DNA of 24,707 nucleotides from Verrucomicrobiales bacterium (lineage in GTDB: Bacteria; Verrucomicrobiota; Verrucomicrobiia; Verrucomicrobiales; DEV007): contig JABDJT010000308.1 in assembly GCA_013003335.1 (NCBI GenBank), forward strand, positions 1 to 24,707, read 5' to 3'. This document shows, piece after piece, positions 7,791 through 15,340 of the stretch (the stretch's first letter is position 1; each line of letters opens with the position of its first letter). The notes under the pieces were generated by a model. That model was not told the origin of the DNA. It worked only from the letters and a program-made list of their open reading frames with translations, and did no database searches. The position numbers and the translations under genes were made by a program.

Positions 7791-7838
7791 TCGATCGAAC
7801 AGGGTCTGATTGGCAAACCAACCCTGTTGGATCGTTTT
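7791..7838. repeat. 48-nt dispersed palindrome, copy 4
   Basis: This copy has arms CGATCGAACAGGGT and ACCCTGTTGGATCG, giving AACAGGGT/ACCCTGTT plus matching CGAT/ATCG ends. It is one of the cleanest palindromes in the set. It lies in the 96-bp spacer between two genes of the minus-strand cluster, three bases from the stop codon of the DUF1549/DUF1553 gene. Confidence 0.87.
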
Positions 7839-7841
7839 CCT

Positions 7842-9971
7842 TCACTCCAGGTATCGGAAGCGAATTCCGGAGAACAGGATTTGAAACACATCCGCCCACG
7901 CTTCGACGGCGGCTTCTTCAGGCGTCTTGCCGACACTGACAAGTTCGGAGCGGCGTTCGTCGAGATAGGCGGAGGTTTTCCGTTTTACCTCTTCCTCGAA
8001 TTTTCCGGCGAACGCCCAGCTTGCGGCAAGATCGAGTTTTTCGGAGTCGCTTTCCGGGCCGGATTTTAGCAATCGATTCGCGGCGGCGGTGGACTGAGTT
8101 TCGACGAATTCGTCGTTCATTAAATACAGCGCCTGGCTCGGGATGGTGCGGGCATTTCGGGCGCCCGTCGGTGCATTGGGATCGGCGAAATCAAACTGCT
8201 TGAGCAGCTCGGGAATTTCATTCCGCACGATCGGCAGGTAAACCGTGCGGTGTTGGAACCCGGCGATTTCCTCGTCGTGATTCACGCGGTTTGTGCCGGG
8301 TTTTCCATATTCATTCCCGAGAAAGGCATTGGAAAACACCGAACCGTTTTCGGGGCGATTGGGATCGAGTTCGCCGCTGATTTGGAGCACGGAATCACGA
8401 AACGCTTCGACGTCGAGCCGGCGCAGATTTGCCCGCCAGTAGAGCGAGTTGCCGGGATCGATCGCAGACGCTTTTTCGGAATATGCGCCGCTGCTGGCCA
8501 GCTGCCAGGTGTCTGACGTGACGACCCGTTTCACGAGTTTTTTCAGCGACCAACCGTCTTCGGTCACGAATTTCGTGGCGAGAAAGTCGAGCAATTCGGG
8601 GTGAGTCGCCTTGTCGCCGGTGACACCGAAATTATCGACCGACCGGACGAGGCCTGCCCCGAACAGGTGATGCCAGACTCGATTCACAATCACTCGCGCG
8701 GTGAGCGGATTTTTTTCCGAAACAAGCCAGTCAGCCAGCTGCCGACGCCCGCTTTCATCCTCGCCGATTTCATCCAGCATCGGCAGACCCGGAATCGTCA
8801 GTCGCCCGCGCGGGATGGCCGGTCCGTGTTCCTTCGGCATCCCGCCTTCCCTTAAATTGCAGTCCTCCGGTTTTTCCGCTTCCCGCAATGCCATGGCGTA
8901 TCCCGGCTTGTTTGGCGGCGCGGCGAGCAGTTCTTCACGCTCGGCCATCAGCGTTTCCGCTTTTTTGTACATGCCTTCGGATTCGAGGTGCTGTTTCAAA
9001 AGCTCCGGGTCATCCTCCGGCTTTTTCAGGCCGCGCTCGCGCAGCGCGCCGGTCACGGTTCGCCGGATTTTGTAACCGGCCGAACGCAGCCGCATCGCCT
9101 CGATCGTTTTTTCGTAAATCACTCCACGCCACTTCTTGACCTCGGCATCCAGCTTCGCTTTTTCCGGACCGATCGCGACTACCGGCTTGTCGTGCTGATG
9201 GCTTTGGAAGTAAAGCGGTCCCGGGCCGTGAAGCGTTTCGCTGCTCAGCAAAATTCCGGCCAGCGCGTAATAATCCGCCTGCGGAATCGGGTCGAATTTG
9301 TGATCGTGGCAACGGGAGCAGGCCACCGTCAGGCCGAGAACGGAGCGGCTCAACACGTCGATTTGCTCGTCGACCATATCCATCAGAAATTTCTCGCGAT
9401 CCCGTTCCTGGAAGGATTTCGGACCGAGCGTTAGGAAGCCGGTCGCGACGATTTCGGCATCGCCCGCATCCGGCGAGAGGTCGCCGGCGACCTGCTGGCG
9501 AATGAATTCGTCGTAGGGCAAATCGGCATTCAGCGAATCGATCACCCAGTCGCGATATCGCCAGGCGTGCGCGAAAACGACATTCCGGTCGCGGCCGTTT
9601 GTTTCCGCGTAACGGGCCAGGTCGAGCCAGTGTCGCGCCCATTTTTCGCCAAATTGTGGAGAGGCGAGAAGCTCATCGACCGTTTTTTCGAACCCGTCTT
9701 TTTCGAATTTCGCGAGTTGCTCCGGAGTTGGAGGCAGGCCGACCAGATTGAAATAGAGCCGCCTCGCCATCGCAGTCGGTTCGGCTTTTGCGACAGGCAT
9801 GAGGCCCGCCGCATCGCGTTTTTCGGCAATGAACTGATCGATCCCCTTTTGAGAAAAATCGGTTTGGACGGGCTGAAGTGACCACAGTTTGGGGTCAGCT
9901 CCCTGCGCGTGGAAATCCGGAAGGATCGACAGGAACATCCCGGTCACGAAAAGAAGGTCGCGCACGCTCAT
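7842..9971 (-). CDS. Exported DUF1549/DUF1553 protein
   Basis: This protein has 709 residues with an N-terminal hydrophobic signal (residues 1-23). The DUF1549 domain covers about residues 42-245, including ARRLYFNLVGLPPTPEQLA, WARHWLDLARYAETNGRDRN and ACSRCHDHKFDPIPQADYYA; the last holds a CxxCH at residues 218-222. The DUF1553 domain covers about residues 405-655, including NPLTARVIVNRVWHHLFGAG, VDNFGVTGDKATHPELLDFL, RRLDVEAFRDSVLQISGELD and ARTIPSQALYLMND. Many relatives carry an extra N-terminal cytochrome domain (PSCyt1) and sometimes a carbohydrate-binding insert; both are absent here, so it is a short version. The function is unknown but the pairing with DUF1501 is widespread in PVC bacteria. 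It starts nine bases after the transporter stop codon. Confidence 0.92.
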   Translation of the reverse strand: MSVRDLLFVTGMFLSILPDFHAQGADPKLWSLQPVQTDFSQKGIDQFIAEKRDAAGLMPVAKAEPTAMARRLYFNLVGLPPTPEQLAKFEKDGFEKTVDELLASPQFGEKWARHWLDLARYAETNGRDRNVVFAHAWRYRDWVIDSLNADLPYDEFIRQQVAGDLSPDAGDAEIVATGFLTLGPKSFQERDREKFLMDMVDEQIDVLSRSVLGLTVACSRCHDHKFDPIPQADYYALAGILLSSETLHGPGPLYFQSHQHDKPVVAIGPEKAKLDAEVKKWRGVIYEKTIEAMRLRSAGYKIRRTVTGALRERGLKKPEDDPELLKQHLESEGMYKKAETLMAEREELLAAPPNKPGYAMALREAEKPEDCNLREGGMPKEHGPAIPRGRLTIPGLPMLDEIGEDESGRRQLADWLVSEKNPLTARVIVNRVWHHLFGAGLVRSVDNFGVTGDKATHPELLDFLATKFVTEDGWSLKKLVKRVVTSDTWQLASSGAYSEKASAIDPGNSLYWRANLRRLDVEAFRDSVLQISGELDPNRPENGSVFSNAFLGNEYGKPGTNRVNHDEEIAGFQHRTVYLPIVRNEIPELLKQFDFADPNAPTGARNARTIPSQALYLMNDEFVETQSTAAANRLLKSGPESDSEKLDLAASWAFAGKFEEEVKRKTSAYLDERRSELVSVGKTPEEAAVEAWADVFQILFSGIRFRYLE

Positions 9972-9980
9972 CCCCGAACG

Positions 9981-10946
9981 CTACGGGTTTTCATCGACCG
10001 TAGCAACGTCTGCCGGTGGCGCGTCCACGGGTCGCAGGCGCCACAGGCCGGCGAGAATGCTCCCGATAATACAATGATACGCTGCGCTGATCGCGCACGG
10101 GACCGGAGCGACCGTGCCGGGAAAATGTTTCGTCGCCAGCACCGTGCCGAGTCCCGAATTCTGCATACCCACCTCGATCGAAATCGTCCGGCAGGCATCC
10201 TCCGGCAGCCGCACAAAACGCGCAATCACATACCCAATCGAAAACGCAGCGAGGTGCAGGAGAGCCGGTGCAGCAAGAATTCGCCAGTTCCCCTCGAGAA
10301 TGACTGTGTTGTTTTTTCCAATGATACTCGCCACGATCAGCACGATGGCGATCACGGAAACCAGTGGTGAAACATGCCGGACGGAACGGGTGAATTTCGG
10401 GGAGAACCGGTTCAGCAATACCCCAATTACCACGGGCACCAGCACGACTTTCACCGTCGTGAGGAGCAGAGCAAGGGCATCAACTTCGACCGTTTTGCCG
10501 ACGAGCCATTTCGTCATGAAAGGCGTCAGCAGAATCGCAGCGAAGGTCGAAACCACGGTCATCGAGACTGACAGGGCCACGTTCGCCCGCGCCAGGAAAG
10601 CCACGACGTTCGAGGCTGTCCCGCCGGGGCAGCAGGAAACGAGAATCAGCCCGAGGGCGAGATGCGGATCGATGGCGTGAAGCTGCAGCAGATGGGCAAT
10701 CCCGAATCCGCACAGCGGCATGATGGTGAACTGGCAAATCACGCCGATCACGGCGGCGCGGGGAATCGTCAGGACGCATTTGAAGTCGTCAAACGTCAGT
10801 GTCATGCCCATCCCGAGCATGATTACGCCCAGCCCGTAAACAATCCACGGCCCGGAAAACCAGGTAAAAGCGCCCGGGAAAAACAGGGCAAGAATGCTGG
10901 TAATCAGGATCCAGGCAGGGAATAAATTGGTAAGCAGCCGCAGCAT
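9981..10946 (-). CDS. Bile acid:sodium symporter (BASS) family transporter
   Basis: This 321-residue protein is almost entirely membrane helices (about nine or ten). BASS blocks include GLGVIMLGMGMTLTFDDF near residue 39, GLILVSCCPGGTASNVVAFL near residue 98, and FSIGYVIARF followed by RTISIEVGMQNSGLGTVLA. The CCPGG.ASN and E.GMQN.GL motifs correspond to the sodium- and substrate-binding crossover region of the family. Such transporters bring in organic anions (bile acids, pyruvate, pantothenate, keto acids) with sodium; the substrate here is unknown. It is the first gene of the minus-strand cluster, and the next gene begins nine bases downstream. Its promoter should lie in the 121-bp gap shared with the divergent AAA ATPase gene. 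Confidence 0.9.
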   Translation of the reverse strand: MLRLLTNLFPAWILITSILALFFPGAFTWFSGPWIVYGLGVIMLGMGMTLTFDDFKCVLTIPRAAVIGVICQFTIMPLCGFGIAHLLQLHAIDPHLALGLILVSCCPGGTASNVVAFLARANVALSVSMTVVSTFAAILLTPFMTKWLVGKTVEVDALALLLTTVKVVLVPVVIGVLLNRFSPKFTRSVRHVSPLVSVIAIVLIVASIIGKNNTVILEGNWRILAAPALLHLAAFSIGYVIARFVRLPEDACRTISIEVGMQNSGLGTVLATKHFPGTVAPVPCAISAAYHCIIGSILAGLWRLRPVDAPPADVATVDENP

Positions 10947-10977
10947 GAAAGGCCCGCTTTTTCGCAGAATCGGCGAA

Positions 10978-11025
10978 ACGAATCAACCCTGTTGGTTCGG
11001 CAAACGAACCCTGTTGGATCGTTTT
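10978..11025. repeat. 48-nt dispersed palindrome, copy 5 (arm inverted)
   Basis: This copy has normal ends (ACGAATCAAC and GGATCGTTTT) and the centre TTCGGCAAACGAA. AACCCTGTTGG occurs twice in direct orientation, at 10985-10995 and 11007-11017, where other copies have inverted arms. One arm core thus appears flipped. It sits between the divergent transporter and AAA ATPase start codons, inside the region that must hold both promoters. Confidence 0.82.
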
Positions 11026-11067
11026 TGCCGTTTTGGATGACTGCGTTACGTTCCCTCCTTCAAAAAC

Positions 11068-12174
11068 ATGGCCCATATAAAAATCGACGCGACCGAGCTT
11101 GATTCCATCCTCCGGCAAACACCGGCGGCGCAGAATGTCATGCTCGTCGGACGGCACGGGATCGGGAAGTCGCAGATCGTTACGGCGCATTTCGCTTCAC
11201 GCGGGATGAAAGTGGTGCCGTTTTTCCTCGGGCAAATGAGTGACCCGGGTGACTTGATTGGCCTCCTGCACAAGGACGAAAAGACCGGGCGGTCCGTGTT
11301 TTTGCCACCCGCATGGTGGCCGGAGGACGACGAACCGATCGTGCTGTTCCTCGACGAATTGAACCGTGCGCGACCGGAGATTTTGCAAACCGTGATGGAT
11401 TTGGTTCTGAACAAAACGCTCGCCGGAAAGCGACTGCCGGAGGGCAGCCTCGTCGTTTCCGCAGTGAATGAAGGCGACGAATACCAGCTCACCGAGCTCG
11501 ATCCGGCTCTCGTTTCGCGATTCAACATTTACGAATTTTCCCCGACACTCGAAGACTGGCTGGTCTGGGCTGCGGCGTCGGAAATCGATCCCCGGGTAAC
11601 GGCCTTCATTCGCGAGAACCCACTATTTCTCGACTCCGATCCGAAAGCGGAAGCGCAAAAAGCCGAGATGCCGTTCGGCGGTGATTTGACGAAAACGCCC
11701 GATCGCCGGGCCTGGGAAAAGGTCGCGCGGATGATTGGGCCGATCGACGAAATCGAACTGAATGAGCACGCCAAGTTGATCGCCGGAATCGTGGGTTCGA
11801 CCGCGGCCCTGGCGTTCGTGAAAAGCGTGCAGTCCAGGCCTTCGGTGACAGCTGACGATGTGCTGTTTCGCTTCGCGGGAACGAAAGACCGGCTGAAAAA
11901 CCTCGCCCTTCCCGATTTCGCGGGACTGAACGAGCAGATTCTGTTGCGACTTCAATCTGGCAAAGAATTGACGGCAGCTCAGACAAAAACCGCCCTTGGG
12001 AACCTGGCGAGTTTTCTCGGATTGCTTGAATCCGACGGGCACTCGGAAGCGCTCGCTCATCTCGCGAATTTGCTCGAAAATGAGCGATACGACGTCGCTT
12101 CGGGATTGCTGATGGCGGAAACTGAGATTCGGGACCGGATGACAGAATTCATCGACGCGATCTCGATCGAATGA
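11068..12174 (+). CDS. MoxR-type AAA ATPase
   Basis: This protein has 368 residues. A Walker A motif is at residues 28-36 (GRHGIGKSQ), a Walker B at about 91-97 (IVLFLDELNRARPE), a sensor-1 Asn in VVSAVNEGDEY (about residue 134), and an arginine-finger region DPALVSRF at about residue 144. The layout is that of MoxR AAA+ ATPases, which act as chaperones that load cofactors or remodel complexes, normally with a von Willebrand A partner. No VWA gene is adjacent, so it is an orphan here. The ATG at 11068 has no Shine-Dalgarno; copy 5 of the palindrome ends 42 bases upstream. The stop codon falls at the very start of palindrome copy 6. Confidence 0.88.
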   Translation: MAHIKIDATELDSILRQTPAAQNVMLVGRHGIGKSQIVTAHFASRGMKVVPFFLGQMSDPGDLIGLLHKDEKTGRSVFLPPAWWPEDDEPIVLFLDELNRARPEILQTVMDLVLNKTLAGKRLPEGSLVVSAVNEGDEYQLTELDPALVSRFNIYEFSPTLEDWLVWAAASEIDPRVTAFIRENPLFLDSDPKAEAQKAEMPFGGDLTKTPDRRAWEKVARMIGPIDEIELNEHAKLIAGIVGSTAALAFVKSVQSRPSVTADDVLFRFAGTKDRLKNLALPDFAGLNEQILLRLQSGKELTAAQTKTALGNLASFLGLLESDGHSEALAHLANLLENERYDVASGLLMAETEIRDRMTEFIDAISIE

Positions 12175-12218
12175 TCCAACAGGTTGATTCGCTGAACAAA
12201 CCCTGTCGATTCGATTTT
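12171..12218. repeat. 48-nt dispersed palindrome, copy 6
   Basis: This copy has arms ATCCAACAGG and CCCTGTCGAT, ends TGATCC and TTCGATTTT, and a shifted centre (GATTCGCTGAACAAA). It overlaps the AAA ATPase stop codon (12172-12174) and ends three bases before the preferred threonine synthase ATG. Its first three bases form an ATG that opens the threonine synthase frame, so automatic annotation could wrongly translate the element as the N-terminus of that protein. Confidence 0.83.
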
Positions 12219-12221
12219 TTC

Positions 12222-13427
12222 ATGAATGACCTCCCCACCTTTTTTAACCACCTCGAATGCGGACTCGAGGGCGATCGTTACGAGGCGGATGTAATTCACG
12301 GGCTGTCGAAGGCGGGGAAACCGCTGCTCGTCCGATACGATCTCGATGCGTTGGTCCGCTTACTCGATCGTGATGAACTGGCCCGAAGGCCGGGCGGGTT
12401 GTGGCGGTATCGCGAATTTTTGCCGGTCCGGAGGACTGAAAATATCGTCAGCCTGGGCGAAATTGAGACGCCGCTGGTTTCGCTCGGGGAAAATTTGCTG
12501 GTGAAGGACGAAAGTCGCCTGCCGACCGGTTCATTCAAAGCGCGAGGGCTTTGCCTGGCAGTCAGCATGGCGAAAGAACTCGGAATTTCCCGGGTGGCGA
12601 TGCCGACGAACGGCAATGCAGGGGCCGCGCTTGCCGCCTACGCGAGCCGGGCGGGAATGGAAAGTTTCGTTTTCTGCCCGGACGACACGCCGGAAATCAA
12701 CGTGCGCGAGATCGCGGCCCAGGGAGCGAAAGTCTGGCGGGTAAACGGGCTCATCAACGACTGCGGCCGAATCGTCGGGGAAGGAAAAGAGCCGATGGGC
12801 TGGTTTGATTTTTCGACCCTGAAAGAGCCATATCGAATCGAAGGGAAGAAAACGATGGGACTGGAACTTGCCGATCAGATGGATTGGAAGCTGCCGGACG
12901 TGATTTTCTACCCGACGGGCGGAGGCACGGGGCTGATCGGAATGTGGAAGGCCTTTGCGGAGCTTGCCGAAATTGGCTGGATCGATGGGAAGAAACTGCC
13001 TCGCATGGTCGCCGTGCAATCCAGCGGATGTGCCCCGATCGTCCGGGCCTTCGAAGCGGGAGAGCGATTTGCCGGGCTCTGGGAAAACGCTGGGGCAACT
13101 CTCGCTGCCGGCATTCGCGTGCCGGTCGCAGTCGGCGATTTCCTGATTCTCGATGCGGTCCGCGAGAGCGGTGGATTTGCCGTCGCAGTCGAAGAGGATT
13201 CAATCGTTGAATCGTGGCAAAGAATTGCTCGTGAGACCGGGTTTCTTCTCTGCCCGGAAGGAGCGGCAACCTATGCGGCCTATCAGAAATCGCTCGAAAA
13301 TGGACTCGTTTCCTCCGATGAAACGGCTGTGCTTTTCAACTGCGCGACCGGTTTGAAATACGAATTGCCGCCGACGGGTGAAGTGCTCGACTGCACCCGG
13401 CCGGTCGATTACGCGGGCTTGGACTGA
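12222..13427 (+). CDS. thrC: Threonine synthase
   Basis: This PLP enzyme converts O-phosphohomoserine to threonine, the last step of threonine synthesis. It has 401 residues from the ATG at 12222. The PLP lysine is Lys106 in the block LPTGSFKARG. MPTNGNAGAALAAYASRAG binds the phosphate of substrate or cofactor, and YPTGGGTGLIGMWKAF is the Gly-rich PLP phosphate loop. The C-terminal FNCATGLKY is also typical. Family length is about 350-500, so it is complete. The frame is open from 12171, but residues from that ATG would be encoded by palindrome copy 6, so the start at 12222 is preferred; neither has a Shine-Dalgarno. Close relatives in the fold-type II PLP group (threonine dehydratase, cysteate synthase) are less likely. 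Confidence 0.9.
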   Translation: MNDLPTFFNHLECGLEGDRYEADVIHGLSKAGKPLLVRYDLDALVRLLDRDELARRPGGLWRYREFLPVRRTENIVSLGEIETPLVSLGENLLVKDESRLPTGSFKARGLCLAVSMAKELGISRVAMPTNGNAGAALAAYASRAGMESFVFCPDDTPEINVREIAAQGAKVWRVNGLINDCGRIVGEGKEPMGWFDFSTLKEPYRIEGKKTMGLELADQMDWKLPDVIFYPTGGGTGLIGMWKAFAELAEIGWIDGKKLPRMVAVQSSGCAPIVRAFEAGERFAGLWENAGATLAAGIRVPVAVGDFLILDAVRESGGFAVAVEEDSIVESWQRIARETGFLLCPEGAATYAAYQKSLENGLVSSDETAVLFNCATGLKYELPPTGEVLDCTRPVDYAGLD

Positions 13428-13439
13428 TCGGATTCAAGA

Positions 13440-14024
13440 TCAGCCGAAGATCGTCAGGAAACCGGAGGCCATCGACCGGATCGATTTGGTGGTCGTTCCG
13501 ATCAACTCGCGGGCAGACGAAAACAGGTCGGACCGGGAAACACCGCTTTCGCTTTTGACGGAAACCCGGCTGGTCGGGTCATCGGGCGAAATGGACCTTC
13601 CACGCAATTCGGACGGCAATGGCCGTGCACCCCGGTTGTTTTCAAAGAGGGCAGGATCGGGATCGACACCAATCGGCAGTTCCAGGAAGTGAGCCGGAAT
13701 TCGACCGCCGAGTTGGAGAAAATCTCCGTGTTTCAAGGTGGCTTTCGCGGTTCTGACTCCGTTGATGCGAGTTCCGTTCAGCGTTTTCAGATCCTGGAAA
13801 ATGTAGTTTCCCGTTCTCGGGCAACGGGTGAGTTCGCAGTGCCGGCGCGAAATCCATTCTTCACGAATACGAATGGAACAGTTGCGGCTGCGGCCGAGAT
13901 TGATGGTGTTGGCATTGAGAACGTATTGCACCGGCTCAGTCCCCGGAATACACACGACAAGATTCGAAGTGGTGGTCGGTGGATAGCAAGCTCGCGACAC
14001 TTTTTTGAAAAATTGCGTGATCAT
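13440..14024 (-). CDS. FHA-domain protein
   Basis: This 194-residue protein carries one forkhead-associated domain at about residues 22-115. The phosphothreonine-binding residues are in place: Gly44-Arg45 in INLGRSRNCSIRI, Ser59 and His62 in ISRRHCELTR, and Asn83-Gly84-Thr85 in TLNGTRINGV. FHA domains bind phosphothreonine peptides, so it should be a signalling adaptor for a Ser/Thr kinase; none is encoded nearby. The C-terminal 80 residues are Ser/Arg-rich and look disordered. There is no signal peptide or membrane helix. The start is supported by GGAG ten bases upstream (14035-14038). It converges on thrC with 12 bases between the stop codons and is divergent from the sugar kinase. Confidence 0.88.
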   Translation of the reverse strand: MITQFFKKVSRACYPPTTTSNLVVCIPGTEPVQYVLNANTINLGRSRNCSIRIREEWISRRHCELTRCPRTGNYIFQDLKTLNGTRINGVRTAKATLKHGDFLQLGGRIPAHFLELPIGVDPDPALFENNRGARPLPSELRGRSISPDDPTSRVSVKSESGVSRSDLFSSARELIGTTTKSIRSMASGFLTIFG

Positions 14025-14034
14025 AAGGGGGAAT

Positions 14035-14038
14035 CTCC
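14035..14038 (-). promoter_or_regulatory. Shine-Dalgarno GGAG for the FHA gene
   Basis: On the minus strand GGAG lies ten bases before the ATG at 14024. The spacing is slightly long, but this is one of the few recognisable ribosome sites in the window. Confidence 0.45.
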
Positions 14039-14193
14039 GCTATTTTATTAAAATTTACAAATAATAAGGGAGTATTAACGAAAAGTTTTAATAACAACTG
14101 TGTGATTTTATTATAATTTCCATAATTTGACAATCTTTCCCTGTTTTGCTGGCGAATTTTGACTTTTTCCCGCCTTTCTCCTACCAATTCCGC
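14039..14193. promoter_or_regulatory. AT-rich divergent promoter region
   Basis: This spacer separates the FHA and sugar kinase genes. Bases 14041-14130 are strikingly AT-rich, far more than any other stretch of the window. A TATAAT at 14112-14117 (with ATTATA overlapping on the other strand) and a TTGACA at 14127-14132 are present, but no pair has correct -35/-10 spacing on either strand. I infer a bidirectional promoter or a binding site for a nucleoid protein without fixing the start sites. Confidence 0.45.
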
Positions 14194-15291
14194 ATGTCAC
14201 TCCAAATCCGACCGGCCACCGACGTGGCCTACGACTGCATCTCACTTGGCGAAATAATGCTCCGACTCGATCCGGGGGAAGGACGCATCCATACAGCACG
14301 CACGTTCCAGGCCTGGGAAGGCGGCGGAGAATACAACGTCACACGCGGTCTGCGCCGTTGCTTCGGCCAACGGGTTGCCACGGTTTCCGCGTTTGCGGAT
14401 AATCCTGTAGGACGGCTGGTGGAGGATTTCATCCTGCAGGGAGGAGTGGATACGCGGTTCCTCGTGTGGCGGGACTACGACGGGATCGGCCGGGAGGTCC
14501 GGAATGGATTGAATTTCACGGAGCGCGGATACGGAATACGAGGGGCCGTGGGTTGCCCGGACAGGGCCAACACGGCGGCGTCGCAGCTGAAACCCGGCGA
14601 CATCGACTGGGACGACATTTTCGGTAAGCACGGGGCACGCTGGTTTCACACCGGCGGAATTTTTGCCGCGCTGAGCGAGACCGCCGCCGAAGTGACCATC
14701 GAAGCCTGCCGGGCCGCACAGAAACACGGCACCATCGTAAGCTACGATTTGAATTATCGGCCCTCGCTCTGGAACGCGATTGGTGGACAGGACAAAGCGC
14801 AGGAAGTGAACCGCGAGATCGCCAAAAATGTCGATGTGATGATTGGGAATGAGGAGGATTTCACGGCCTGCCTGGGATTCGAAGTCGAAGGCGTCGACGA
14901 AAATATCCGCGGAATCGACGTATCAAATTTCAAGAAGATGATCGAGACGGCAGTGAAGGAATTCCCGAACTTCAAAGCCACAGCCACGACTTTGCGCGAG
15001 GTCCACACCGCGACGGTGAATGACTGGGGCGCGATTTGCTGGCACGACGGCGAATTTTACGAATCGAAGGAATATCCGCGCCTGGAAATCCTCGACCGTG
15101 TCGGTGGCGGAGACAGTTTTGCTTCGGGACTGGTTTATGGATTTCTCGAGCACAATGACCCTGCGAAAGCGGTGAACTACGGGGCTGCTCACGGCGCCCT
15201 GGCGATGACAACACCCGGTGATACAACGATGTCTTCGCTTTCCGAAGTCGAAAAAGTGATGGGTGGCGGAGGCTCGCGCGTGGTGCGCTGA
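14194..15291 (+). CDS. PfkB-family sugar kinase, probably 2-keto-3-deoxygluconate kinase-like
   Basis: This 365-residue protein has a ribokinase/PfkB fold. It opens with DCISLGEIMLRLDPGEG and a substrate loop WEGGGEYNVTRGLRRCFG, typical of KDG kinase-like members. SYDLNYRPSLW is a sugar-binding block, and DRVGGGDSFASGLVYGF carries the catalytic base Asp317 and the anion hole. KDG kinases feed hexuronate breakdown products into central metabolism, which would fit a polysaccharide-using bacterium, but fructokinase or another sugar kinase cannot be excluded. The frame is open from a TTG at 14146, but the ATG at 14194 gives a normal N-terminus; no Shine-Dalgarno is seen. Confidence 0.87.
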   Translation: MSLQIRPATDVAYDCISLGEIMLRLDPGEGRIHTARTFQAWEGGGEYNVTRGLRRCFGQRVATVSAFADNPVGRLVEDFILQGGVDTRFLVWRDYDGIGREVRNGLNFTERGYGIRGAVGCPDRANTAASQLKPGDIDWDDIFGKHGARWFHTGGIFAALSETAAEVTIEACRAAQKHGTIVSYDLNYRPSLWNAIGGQDKAQEVNREIAKNVDVMIGNEEDFTACLGFEVEGVDENIRGIDVSNFKKMIETAVKEFPNFKATATTLREVHTATVNDWGAICWHDGEFYESKEYPRLEILDRVGGGDSFASGLVYGFLEHNDPAKAVNYGAAHGALAMTTPGDTTMSSLSEVEKVMGGGGSRVVR

Positions 15292-15340
15292 AATTTTCCG
15301 CCGTTTGGTTCGACCCGCCTTTTCGGCTATCGTCCCGCCC

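Noticed and set aside
6810..8069. 419-residue plus-strand open frame across DUF1080 and the spacer
   Set aside because: It is antisense to DUF1080 and reads through palindrome copy 4; composition is that of a shadow frame.
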